From JALORV01 sp035255845 (GTDB lineage Bacteria > Pseudomonadota > Gammaproteobacteria > Burkholderiales > Burkholderiaceae_F), in NCBI GenBank assembly GCA_035255845.1, contig DATEZE010000059.1:1-13953 (forward strand): a stretch of 13,953 nucleotides of DNA. The letters are read 5' to 3'. The notes under the pieces are model-generated. The model was not told where the DNA came from, did no database searches, and was given only the letters and a program-made list of their open reading frames with translations. The first letter of the stretch is position 1; each line of letters starts with the position of its first letter. Shown here piece after piece: positions 6,084 through 13,459 of the stretch. A program made the translations under genes and the position numbers.

Positions 6084-8165
6084 CTACTTCACGCGCATAC
6101 CGGGCTGCGCCCCCTGATCCGGATCAAGCAGGAAGATGCCGGGATTCGAGTTCTCGTCGGCGTGGCTGGCGGCGAGCACCATGCCTTCGCTGACGCCAAA
6201 CTTCATCTTGCGCGGTGCGAGGTTGGCGACCAGCACCGTAAGGCGTCCGACCAGGTCTTCGGGCTTGTAAGCCGACTTGATACCGGAAAACACGGTGCGC
6301 TCGCGCCCTTCGCCGGCATCGAGCGTCAGCTTCAGCAGCTTGTCGCTGCCCTCGACGAGTGACGCCGTCACGATCTTCGCGATGCGGAAGTCGAGCTTCG
6401 CAAAATCGTCGATCGTGATTGTGTCGGCGATGGGCGCGCCCCCAGGAAGTTGCGGCGCTCCGATCGCCTCGGCGGGCGCTTCGAACAGCGCGTCGACCTG
6501 GCGCGCGTCCACCCGCGTCATCAGATGTCGATACGGCGCGACGCGATCGGGCGATGTCTGCAGGTCCGACCAGACGAATGCCCGATCCATCGCGAAAAGT
6601 TCGCGTGCAACCCGCTCGGCGGTTGTCGGCAGCACCGGCGCGAGGTAGATCGTCAGGGCGCGGAAGCACAGCAGCACGTCGCTGCAGACGTCGTGTAGCA
6701 GGTCGCGGCGGGCAGGATCCTTGGCCAGCTCCCACGGTTTCATCCGGTCAAAGTGCTCGTTCGCGAAGTCGGCGATGCGCATGACTTCGCGCAGCGCCTT
6801 GCCGAGCTCCCGCCGTTCCAGATGGTCGGCGATGTCCTCACTCGAGGCCAGCGCCACCGCCAGACTGGGGCCCGCCGCTGGATCGCGCGCTGCGGCCAGC
6901 CGGCCATCGAAGCCACGGGCCAGGAAGCTCGCGGCGCGGCTCGCGATATTGACGTACTTGCCAATCAGGTCGCTGTTGACCCGCTGAATGAAGTCGTCGG
7001 GATTGAAATCGATGTCCTCGACCCGGCCGTTCAACTTGGCCGCGACGTAGTAGCGGAACCATTCCGGGTTGATGCCGAGTTCGAGGTAACGCAGCGGGTC
7101 GATGCCGGTACCGCGGCTCTTGCTCATCTTCTCACCGCTGACGGTGATCCAGCCGTGCACGTAGATCGCATCGGGTACCTTGCGGCCCGAGAACTTCAGC
7201 ATGGCTGGCCAGAACAGCGTGTGGTGGTAGATGATGTCCTTGCCGATGAAGTGGATCTGCTCGACATCGTCAGCCGCGACGAAGTCGTTGTAACTGCGCG
7301 GTTCGCCGTTGGCCCTTGCCTTGCCGCTGTCGAAATACGCTGTCAGCGACGCCAGGTAACCGATCGGCGCATCCAGCCAGACATAGAAGAACTTGCCTGG
7401 CGCATCCGGGATCGCGATGCCGAAGTACGGCGCATCGCGCGAAATGTCCCAGTCGGCAAGTCCCTTGCCGTCGGGTCCCAGCCACTCCTGCGTTTTCGCG
7501 TACACCTCGGGTTGCAGGTGAGGCTCGCCGCGGCAATTGCTGCCTGCGGTCCAGGCGCGCAGGAACTCGACGCAGCGCGCGTCTGACAGACGGAAGAAGT
7601 GGTGCTCGGAGGTGCGTAGTTCAGGTCTTGCGCCGGTCAGCACCGAATGGGGATCGATCAGGTCGGTCGGCGCATAGGTCGAGCCGCAGACCTCGCAGCT
7701 GTCGCCGTACTGGTCCTTCGCGCCGCACTTCGGGCAGGTGCCCTTGATGTAGCGGTCGGGCAGGAACATGCCCTTCACCGGGTCGTAGAACTGCTCGATC
7801 GTGCGCGTCTCGATGAGGCCGGCCGCCTTCAGCGCGCGGTAGATCGACTGCGAGAGCTCGACGTTCTCGGGCGAGTCGGTCGAATGCCAGTGGTCGAAGC
7901 CGATGTGGAAGCCGTCGAGGTAGCCTGGCCGCGCGGCGCGCACGTCGGCGATGAACTGCTGCGGCGTCTTCCCGGCGCGCTCGGCAGCGATCATGATCGG
8001 CGCACCGTGCGCGTCCTCGGCACCGACGAAGTGAACCGCGTGGCCGCGCATCTTCTGGAAGCGCACCCAGATGTCGGCCTGGATGTACTCCATGATGTGG
8101 CCGACGTGCAGCGGGCCGTTGGCGTAAGGCAGGGCGGTCGTTACGAACAGGTTGCGGCGGTCCAT
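6084..8165 (-). CDS. metG: Methionyl-tRNA synthetase
   Basis: A 693-aa class I synthetase that charges tRNA-Met and initiator tRNA with methionine in the cytoplasm. The HIGH-type motif is HVGH at residues 20-23, and KMSKS is at 346-350. A zinc knuckle with two CxxC pairs (C144/C147 and C157/C160) lies in the connective peptide. The anticodon-binding helical domain follows, and residues about 581-693 are the C-terminal EMAPII/Arc1p-like tRNA-binding domain used for dimerisation in long-form bacterial MetRS. Length is normal for this form. The N-terminal wording (EYIQADIWVRFQKMRGH, DAHGAPIMIAAE) is of betaproteobacterial style. Divergent pairing with apbC is common in Proteobacteria. The ATG agrees with the conserved start of the family. 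Confidence 0.98.
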   Translation of the reverse strand: MDRRNLFVTTALPYANGPLHVGHIMEYIQADIWVRFQKMRGHAVHFVGAEDAHGAPIMIAAERAGKTPQQFIADVRAARPGYLDGFHIGFDHWHSTDSPENVELSQSIYRALKAAGLIETRTIEQFYDPVKGMFLPDRYIKGTCPKCGAKDQYGDSCEVCGSTYAPTDLIDPHSVLTGARPELRTSEHHFFRLSDARCVEFLRAWTAGSNCRGEPHLQPEVYAKTQEWLGPDGKGLADWDISRDAPYFGIAIPDAPGKFFYVWLDAPIGYLASLTAYFDSGKARANGEPRSYNDFVAADDVEQIHFIGKDIIYHHTLFWPAMLKFSGRKVPDAIYVHGWITVSGEKMSKSRGTGIDPLRYLELGINPEWFRYYVAAKLNGRVEDIDFNPDDFIQRVNSDLIGKYVNIASRAASFLARGFDGRLAAARDPAAGPSLAVALASSEDIADHLERRELGKALREVMRIADFANEHFDRMKPWELAKDPARRDLLHDVCSDVLLCFRALTIYLAPVLPTTAERVARELFAMDRAFVWSDLQTSPDRVAPYRHLMTRVDARQVDALFEAPAEAIGAPQLPGGAPIADTITIDDFAKLDFRIAKIVTASLVEGSDKLLKLTLDAGEGRERTVFSGIKSAYKPEDLVGRLTVLVANLAPRKMKFGVSEGMVLAASHADENSNPGIFLLDPDQGAQPGMRVK

Positions 8166-8190
8166 GGCGTGATCATCCGATGTGCGAAGA

Positions 8191-8210
8191 GCCGCGACGA
8201 CGCTCGCGGC
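8191..8210 (-). promoter_or_regulatory. Perfect 7-bp-arm inverted repeat in the metG upstream region
   Basis: GCCGCGA (8191-8197) and TCGCGGC (8204-8210) flank a 6-nt spacer, ending 26 nt before the metG ATG. A TTGACA on the minus strand (complement of 8215-8220) lies just upstream, but no convincing -10 stands at 16-18 bp from it. The repeat could be a 5'-leader hairpin or an operator. Confidence 0.4.
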
Positions 8211-8382
8211 GGGCTGTCAAAGCGACAGCGGGCACATTCGCTTGCGTGCGCAGCCGCTGACCGCGGTGGTCAGAAGGTCAGGCAGTGGCGGCCGGCGCAT
8301 CGGGGAGTCGGGTCGGACGGGGATCGAAATGCATTCTAGCAATGGGGTCTCGGTCTGCTCTCATCGGCTAGACTGATCTGCT

Positions 8383-8413
8383 TGCCCGCATGGGCAGTCA
8401 GGACAGTCAGGAC
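8383..8413 (+). promoter_or_regulatory. Hairpin plus 9-bp tandem duplication over the apbC ribosome binding site
   Basis: TGCCC-GCAT-GGGCA (8383-8396) is a perfect short hairpin. It runs into a direct repeat, CAGTCAGGA at 8395-8403 and again at 8404-8412. Each copy contains AGGA; the second is 9 nt before the apbC ATG and is the likely ribosome binding site. The duplication gives two possible Shine-Dalgarno sequences next to a stable stem. Confidence 0.45.
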
Positions 8414-8421
8414 GCCTCATC

Positions 8422-9507
8422 ATGGCCCTCAGCGTCGACCGCGTGAACCAGGTGCTCGCGGGCATCGTCGATCCGAATACCGGCAAGGACCTCGTCAGCT
8501 CGCGTTCCGCGCGCAACGTGCGCGTGGACGGCGACGACGTCAGCGTCGACGTCGAACTCGGGTATCCGGCTGCGAGCCAGATACAGCCGATGCGCCGCAG
8601 GGTGATCGACGCGCTGAAGGCCGCCGGCGCCTCAAACGTCAGCGCCAACGTCACGATGAAGATCGTCGCCCACGTGGTACAGCGCGGGCTCAAGGTGATG
8701 CCGAACGTCAAGAACATCATCGCTGTGGCTTCCGGCAAGGGCGGCGTCGGCAAGAGCACGGTGGCGGCCAACCTGGCCCTGGCGCTCGCCGCCGAGGGCG
8801 CACGTGTTGGCGTGCTCGATGCCGACATCTACGGACCGAGCCAGCCAACGATGCTGGGCGTGTCGGGCGCGCCGGAGAGCGTGGACGGACGCACGCTCGA
8901 ACCGAAGGAAAACCACGGCGTGCAGGTGAGCTCGATCGGCCTGCTGGTCGATGCCGACCAGCCGATGGTGTGGCGCGGCCCGATGGTGACGCAGGCGCTG
9001 CAACAGCTGCTGGGCCAGACCAACTGGAAGGATCTCGACTACCTGGTGGTCGACATGCCGCCGGGCACCGGCGATATCCAGCTGACGCTCGCGCAGCAGG
9101 TGCCGGTGACGGGTGCCGTCATCGTCACGACGCCGCAGGATATTGCGCTGATCGATGCCGTGAAGGGTCTGAAGATGTTCGAGAAGGTCAGCATCCCGAT
9201 CCTCGGCATCGTCGAGAACATGGCGTTGCACGTCTGCTCCCAGTGCGGCCATGCCGAGCACATCTTCGGCGCCGACGGCGGTCGCAAGATGGCCGAGCAG
9301 CACGGGGTCGAACTGCTTGGCAGCTTGCCGCTCGATATCCGCATCCGCGAACAGGCCGATTCCGGCCGGCCGACCGTTGTCGCCGAACCGGACAGCGCGA
9401 TCACGAACACCTACAAGGAGATCGCACGCAAGGTGGCGGTGCGCATCGCTGACAAGGCCAAGGACATGTCGCTGAAGATGCCGACGATCAAGGTCACGAA
9501 TACCTAG
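8422..9507 (+). CDS. apbC: ApbC/Mrp-family P-loop ATPase, iron-sulfur cluster carrier
   Basis: The 361-aa cytoplasmic protein is a Mrp/NBP35-class ATPase thought to carry [4Fe-4S] clusters to target enzymes. Residues about 5-90 form the MIP18/DUF59-like N-terminal domain. The deviant Walker A GKGGVGKS is at 105-112, followed by the switch region DADIYGPSQPTMLG (133-146) and Walker B-type VVDMPPGTGD (209-218). The bridging CxxC motif is C272 and C275 (VCSQCGH), the cluster ligands at the dimer interface in the family. All key residues are present. It is divergent from metG, an old and common arrangement. The start is supported by AGGA 9 nt upstream and by the position of the N-terminal domain. 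Confidence 0.96.
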   Translation: MALSVDRVNQVLAGIVDPNTGKDLVSSRSARNVRVDGDDVSVDVELGYPAASQIQPMRRRVIDALKAAGASNVSANVTMKIVAHVVQRGLKVMPNVKNIIAVASGKGGVGKSTVAANLALALAAEGARVGVLDADIYGPSQPTMLGVSGAPESVDGRTLEPKENHGVQVSSIGLLVDADQPMVWRGPMVTQALQQLLGQTNWKDLDYLVVDMPPGTGDIQLTLAQQVPVTGAVIVTTPQDIALIDAVKGLKMFEKVSIPILGIVENMALHVCSQCGHAEHIFGADGGRKMAEQHGVELLGSLPLDIRIREQADSGRPTVVAEPDSAITNTYKEIARKVAVRIADKAKDMSLKMPTIKVTNT

Positions 9508-9560
9508 ATTCCCAGTGGCGGGCACGTCGCCGCGTCTAGAGGCTGCATTCGCTGCGATCG

Positions 9561-10007
9561 ATGAGCATGATGCGCGCGGATCGGCACAATCTGGCTCGGT
9601 TCGTTCAGGCCCAGGAAGGCGTGTACGAGACGGCGCTCGCCGAACTGCGACACGGGCGCAAAAGCTCGCACTGGATGTGGTTTGTCTTTCCACAGTTCTT
9701 CGGGCTCGGCTCCAGCGCGATGTCGCAGCGCTATGCGCTCAAGAGCGTTGCCGAAGCCCGCGCGTACCTGAGTGATCCGGTGCTTGGGCCGCGGCTGCGG
9801 GAGTGCTGCGGGGCGCTGCTCGGAGTGCAGGGACGGTCGGCGCGTGAAATTCTCGGGACTCCAGACGATATGAAGCTCAGGTCCTGCGCGACGCTGTTTG
9901 ATCACGTCGCGCCCGGATCGGTGTTCGCTCAAATCCTCGACCGCTTTTACGAAGGTCAGCCGGACGCAAGCACGCGGCGTCTGATCGAAGTGTCCGAAAG
10001 CCGCTAA
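9561..10007 (+). CDS. DUF1810-family protein
   Basis: A 148-aa soluble protein that fits the DUF1810 family: an N-terminal NLARFVQAQEGVYETAL helix, the central SHWMWFVFPQ motif, RYALKSVAEARAYLSDPVLG, and the C-terminal KLRSCATLFDHV. Family function is unknown to me; members are compact, mostly helical proteins. There are three nearby ATGs (9561, 9567, 9570) and no clear ribosome binding site, so the exact start is uncertain by a few residues. It lies 53 nt after apbC on the same strand and might be co-transcribed, although no functional link is apparent. It is convergent with the beta-propeller gene. Confidence 0.85.
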   Translation: MSMMRADRHNLARFVQAQEGVYETALAELRHGRKSSHWMWFVFPQFFGLGSSAMSQRYALKSVAEARAYLSDPVLGPRLRECCGALLGVQGRSAREILGTPDDMKLRSCATLFDHVAPGSVFAQILDRFYEGQPDASTRRLIEVSESR

Positions 10008-10043
10008 GCGAGCGTCATCCGGCAATTTGCGGCGTTGTGGGCC

Positions 10044-10086
10044 CGGGTCAGTCTGAACGACCCGCGATGCTCAAACGAACTGACCC
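10044..10086. repeat. Overlapping inverted repeats between convergent genes
   Basis: Two alternative stems share one left arm. CGGGTC (10044-10049) pairs with GACCCG (10059-10064) across a 9-nt loop, and GGGTCAGT (10045-10052) pairs with ACTGACCC (10079-10086) across 26 nt. The element lies between the DUF1810 stop (10007) and the beta-propeller stop (10093). It could act as a bidirectional terminator without a T-run, or be one copy of a dispersed REP-like element. Confidence 0.5.
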
Positions 10087-10092
10087 CGCTGC

Positions 10093-11043
10093 TCAGTATC
10101 CGCCCGGCACGACGACGCCCCACGGTTGCTCGCCGACCTTTATCTGCTTTAGTTCCTTCTTCGCCGCGGTGTCGATCACGGACACTGTGTTGGAGCGACC
10201 GTTGGCGACGTACAGCTTGGCGCCGTCGGCGGTCAGGCCCATGTTCCACGGCCGGTTGCCGACCTTGATCGTCGCGGTCACCTTTTCGGTCGCGGTGTCG
10301 ATCACCATCACCGTGCCGCCATCGCCGTTGGAGAAGTAGACCTCGCGTCCCGACGGGTGCACCTTGATGCCGTTGGAGCGCCCGCCCCCGGGAATCGTCG
10401 CGAGCACCTTGCGGTTGGCCACGTCGATTGAGTAAACCGTGTTGGCGACTTCGCAGGCGACGTAGGCACGAGTGCCATCGGGCGTGAAGCCGATTCCGCG
10501 CGGCCGTTTGCCGACGCGAATCGATCCGGCGAGCTGTCGCGTGGCGACGTCGATCACGTCGACGACCTGCGATTCTTCCGCGGACACATACACCCACTTG
10601 CCGTCGGGACTGAACACGGCATGCTCGGGGTTCTCACCTTCGACTTTCACCTTAAACGCGACCTTGCCGCTGGAGGTGTCGACGAAAAGCACCTGATGGT
10701 CTTCCTCGATCGCGACGGCGATCCACTTGCCGTCGGGTGAGCGGCCGACGCCTTCCGGAGATTCGCCGAGCTCAACGCTGCCGCTCTGGCTCCGGCTGGC
10801 CAGATCGATGATGCGCAGCGCATTGCTCTTCTGGTCGCTGACGTACAGGCGCTTGCCGTCGACGCTCGCCGCCATGCCGCGCGGTGTCTTGCCCGCCTTG
10901 ATCGAGCCGACCGCCTCGTCAGTCGTGGTATCGATCACCGAGATCGTTCCGTCCTTCTCGTTCGACGCATAGGCGTATTGCGCCGAAGCTGCCAGCGGCA
11001 GCATCAATGCGATCATCGCGGCAAGCGGTCGATGCAGATTCAT
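10093..11043 (-). CDS. Periplasmic seven-bladed YVTN beta-propeller protein
   Basis: 316 aa with a signal peptide (residues 1-21, cleavage near ASA/Q). The rest is seven YVTN-type repeats of about 42 residues, each with the pattern ID-T/V-x-T-x-K-V, G-x-x-P-x-G and SPDG-K-x-x-YV; the blade-ending motifs are TPRGM, SPEGV, NPEHA, RPRGI, RSNGI, RPWNM and QPWGV. One ring of seven blades fills the length. It is close in style to propellers found beside PQQ- or cytochrome-dependent oxidation genes, although no PQQ enzyme is in this window. The start overlaps the Sel1 gene's stop as ATGA, and AAGGAG lies 11 nt upstream inside that gene, so the two form a coupled operon. It probably acts as a binding scaffold; a catalytic role cannot be read from the sequence. 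Confidence 0.88.
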   Translation of the reverse strand: MNLHRPLAAMIALMLPLAASAQYAYASNEKDGTISVIDTTTDEAVGSIKAGKTPRGMAASVDGKRLYVSDQKSNALRIIDLASRSQSGSVELGESPEGVGRSPDGKWIAVAIEEDHQVLFVDTSSGKVAFKVKVEGENPEHAVFSPDGKWVYVSAEESQVVDVIDVATRQLAGSIRVGKRPRGIGFTPDGTRAYVACEVANTVYSIDVANRKVLATIPGGGRSNGIKVHPSGREVYFSNGDGGTVMVIDTATEKVTATIKVGNRPWNMGLTADGAKLYVANGRSNTVSVIDTAAKKELKQIKVGEQPWGVVVPGGY

Positions 11044-11642
11044 TTGGCTTCGTTCTCCTTGCGAGTTCTCTGCGCGGCGCGGCGCTTGCCCTCGGCGATC
11101 TGTTCGGGACTCATCTCTTTCACGATCTCACTGCGGTAGGCCAGACCATCCATCACGTTGTTGTCGCCTGCCGCGCTGAACCAGGCGTAGGCCTCGACAA
11201 GGTCGCGGTCGACGCCAATGCCGTCCCGGTACATGCGCCCCACGGACAACTGCGCGATGCCAACACCCGCAAGTGCCGCGGCCGTCAGCAGCCGGGCGGC
11301 CTCGCGCGCATCTTCGGGGACTCCGCGGCCAAGACGGTACATCGCGCCGAGTTCGGCCTGCGCCTGCGCCTGATTCTGGCGGGCCGCCGCACTGAGCCAA
11401 CGGACGGCGGCGGCAGTGTCCTTGTCCATGCCCCACCCAAAGCGCGCCATCATGCCCATGCGGTACTGCGCTTCTGCGTCGCCGGCCGCAGCACGCGGCG
11501 CGTAGAGGCTGACGGCGGCCGTGTAGTCCTCGCGCTCGTAGGCGCTGCGTGCCGCGTCAACCTGCGCCAGCGCGATGCCGGCATAGGCCGCCAGCGCCAG
11601 CGTGCATGTCTTCAGGCCTTTTGCGATGATGCACGAGCCGAT
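11040..11642 (-). CDS. Secreted Sel1-repeat (TPR-like) protein, probable ATC start
   Basis: The first ATG in frame is at 11459 (139 aa), but the reading frame upstream is clearly coding. It encodes a signal peptide (core CTLALAAYAGIALA, then QVDAARSAY) and the first half of a Sel1 repeat (AAGDAEAQYRMGMMARFG) that runs through that ATG. The frame is open only to a TAG at 11646-11648 and contains no ATG, GTG or TTG. The best start is ATC (complement of 11640-11642), with AGAGGAG 6 nt upstream, giving 200 aa. About three Sel1 repeats follow (residues about 40-155), then a charged C-terminal tail ending RTRKENEAK. Sel1 repeats mediate protein-protein contacts, so an adaptor role in the periplasm is likely. 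A start mutation or sequencing error are alternatives. Confidence 0.75.
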   Translation of the reverse strand: MGSCIIAKGLKTCTLALAAYAGIALAQVDAARSAYEREDYTAAVSLYAPRAAAGDAEAQYRMGMMARFGWGMDKDTAAAVRWLSAAARQNQAQAQAELGAMYRLGRGVPEDAREAARLLTAAALAGVGIAQLSVGRMYRDGIGVDRDLVEAYAWFSAAGDNNVMDGLAYRSEIVKEMSPEQIAEGKRRAAQRTRKENEAK

Positions 11643-12822
11643 GAGCTACTCCTCTCCGAAATCTGCTAGCGCCGCGGCCGTAGGGGCCGCGATGGTTGCC
11701 GCATGGGTCATCGCGTGCAGTGCGGCGTCTGCTACCGAGCCCGACCCGGCCCGCCAGCAGGCGATGATCGAAGCCGGCCGGCGACTCTTCTTCGACGTCA
11801 AGCTGTCGGAGCCGCCCGGCACTGCATGCGCATCGTGCCACGATCCCGCGCGCGCCTTCACTGGAGACAACGGTTCGGGCTTGCCGGTTCCGCGCGGCAG
11901 TCGTGCCGGCATGCTGGGCACCCGCAATACACCGACGGCGATGTATCTCGCCACGAGTCCGGGCCCCGGCATGTCGGAAAAGGACGGCAAGATGGTGCCG
12001 AGTGGAGGCTTCTTCTGGGACGGGCGTGCCGCCACGCTGGCGGATCAGGCGCTCGGGCCGCTGTTCTCGGCGAACGAGATGAACAATCGCGACATGGCCG
12101 CACTCGTTGCCAAGGTGGCCGCGTCGGATGCGGCACCGCTGCTCAGGCAGGCCTACGGTGGCGAAGTCTTCGCGAGTACCGAGCGCGCCGGCAAGGCGAT
12201 CACTGGCGTGCTGGTGGCGTTCGAGCAGAGCCCGACGCTGTCTCCGTTCACATCGAAGTTCGACGCCGCGCTGCGCGGTGCGGCGAAGTTGACCGAGCAG
12301 GAGGAGCGCGGCCGCACCCTGTTCATGATCGCGCAGAAAGGCAACTGCGCCTCGTGTCACACGGTTAACCCGGACAGCCGCGAGCCACGCGACTCGCTAT
12401 TCACGGACTTCGGCTTCCACGCCCTCGGGGTGCCCCGCAATAAAGATATCGCGCGGCCCGACGTGATGGATCTCGGGCGTTGCGACACGCTGCCGGCCGA
12501 TGCCGTGGACCGATCACGCTGGTGCGGATGGTTCAAGACGCCGACTTTGCGCAACATCGCGCTGACCGCGCCATACATGCACAACGGCCGCTTCGCGACG
12601 CTTCGGGAAGCCGTCGCGTTCTACGCCACGCGTGACACGAATCCGGAGCGCTGGTACCCAGGCGCAAAGTTCGACGACCTGCCCGAGTCGCTGCGCGGCA
12701 ACGTCGATGTCGAAGCCCGTCCCTACCACCGCAAGCCGGGCCAGCGCCCTGCGCTGAATGACGAGGAGATCGATGACATCGTCGAGTTCCTGCGGACGCT
12801 GACGGACGGTTATGCCCCCTGA
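11641..12822 (+). CDS. Di-heme cytochrome c peroxidase / MauG-family protein
   Basis: 393 aa from the ATG at 11641; nearby in-frame ATGs at 11602, 11626 and 11629 are possible. Two c-type heme sites are present: C63-A-S-C66-H67 and C236-A-S-C239-H240, the spacing of bacterial di-heme peroxidases and MauG. M313 in APYMHNGRF stands where peroxidases supply a Met ligand to one heme. The N-terminus is a signal peptide; VIAC (C26) fits a lipobox, so the protein may be a lipoprotein, or may be cut after ASA. Family members reduce H2O2 or use it to oxidise a partner protein, as MauG does with tryptophans. The exact role is open. It is divergent from the Sel1/propeller operon with overlapping start codons, and its 3' end overlaps the cytochrome b gene by 13 bp. 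Confidence 0.9.
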   Translation: MSYSSPKSASAAAVGAAMVAAWVIACSAASATEPDPARQQAMIEAGRRLFFDVKLSEPPGTACASCHDPARAFTGDNGSGLPVPRGSRAGMLGTRNTPTAMYLATSPGPGMSEKDGKMVPSGGFFWDGRAATLADQALGPLFSANEMNNRDMAALVAKVAASDAAPLLRQAYGGEVFASTERAGKAITGVLVAFEQSPTLSPFTSKFDAALRGAAKLTEQEERGRTLFMIAQKGNCASCHTVNPDSREPRDSLFTDFGFHALGVPRNKDIARPDVMDLGRCDTLPADAVDRSRWCGWFKTPTLRNIALTAPYMHNGRFATLREAVAFYATRDTNPERWYPGAKFDDLPESLRGNVDVEARPYHRKPGQRPALNDEEIDDIVEFLRTLTDGYAP

Positions 12823-13421
12823 CCAGGAGCCACTGCCGAGCGTGCCCGGCGCGGCAGCATGCGCGCGAATACTTCGTCGCGGTCGAACAGAAGGTGCTTC
12901 AGCGCCGCCGCGAGGTGCGCGGCGATCAGCGCGACGAGCAGCCAAGACACGCCGTAATGCAAGGTGCTCATCGCATCCTTGATCGCATCGTCCTTCCATC
13001 CCCAGCCTGGCAGCGCGAGGCCGAACCACTTGATCGGGTAGCCGGAGAATGTCGAGCCGATATAGCCGCTAATCGGCAGCACGAGCATGCAGACGTACAT
13101 CAATCCATGTGCCCAGCGCGCCGCAGCGGCCTGCCACGCGGGCAGCGTCGCCGGCACCGGCGGTGGCGCATGCCGCAGTCGCCAGATCAGTCGGAAGGCG
13201 ATCAGAAATGCCAGTGTCAGCCCGATAGACTTGTGCAGATTGAACCAGCCGGCGCGCACGCCGGCGGGCAGCTTAGGGATATCGAGCATCCACCAGCCGA
13301 GCGCGATCTCGGCGAGCATCGCGAGTGCAATCAGCCAGTGCAGAGTAATCGCGACCGTGTCGTATCGCTCGGGGGTCACGGTAGAGCGGATCGACCAAAT
13401 CGGCATCGAAGCGCTGCGCAT
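12810..13421 (-). CDS. Cytochrome b561-type inner-membrane protein
   Basis: 203 aa from the ATG at 13421; the ATG at 13406 is equally possible, and neither has a good ribosome binding site. Four membrane helices are visible (about residues 24-46, 61-80, 102-122, 152-172). Histidines H28 (TLHWLIAL), H63 (NLHKSIGL), H155 (LHYGVSW) and H169 (AAHLAAAL) match the spacing of the four heme b ligands of E. coli CybB, including the 14-residue gap in the last helix. The family passes electrons from quinol to periplasmic acceptors. Here the acceptor could be the adjacent di-heme protein (inference from context). The frame extends upstream to 13694, but that part is an Arg-rich shadow of the ankyrin gene. 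Its stop overlaps the peroxidase gene end. Confidence 0.88.
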   Translation of the reverse strand: MRSASMPIWSIRSTVTPERYDTVAITLHWLIALAMLAEIALGWWMLDIPKLPAGVRAGWFNLHKSIGLTLAFLIAFRLIWRLRHAPPPVPATLPAWQAAAARWAHGLMYVCMLVLPISGYIGSTFSGYPIKWFGLALPGWGWKDDAIKDAMSTLHYGVSWLLVALIAAHLAAALKHLLFDRDEVFARMLPRRARSAVAPGQGA

Positions 13422-13459
13422 GTCGTTCGTCGAGACTCGAACCTGGGCCGGGCGGGCGG

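Noticed and set aside
6753..7586. 277-codon open frame on the plus strand
   Set aside because: It is antisense to the conserved core of metG; there is no ribosome binding site and no domain.
8215..8220. TTGACA as the metG promoter
   Set aside because: No acceptable -10 stands 16-18 bp downstream; the hexamer alone is not evidence of a promoter.
8632..9693. 353-codon open frame on the minus strand
   Set aside because: It is antisense to apbC, whose motifs are complete. The product is His/Arg-rich with no recognisable domain.
11557..12360. 267-codon open frame on the minus strand
   Set aside because: It is antisense to the di-heme protein with both CxxCH sites; Arg-rich shadow composition.
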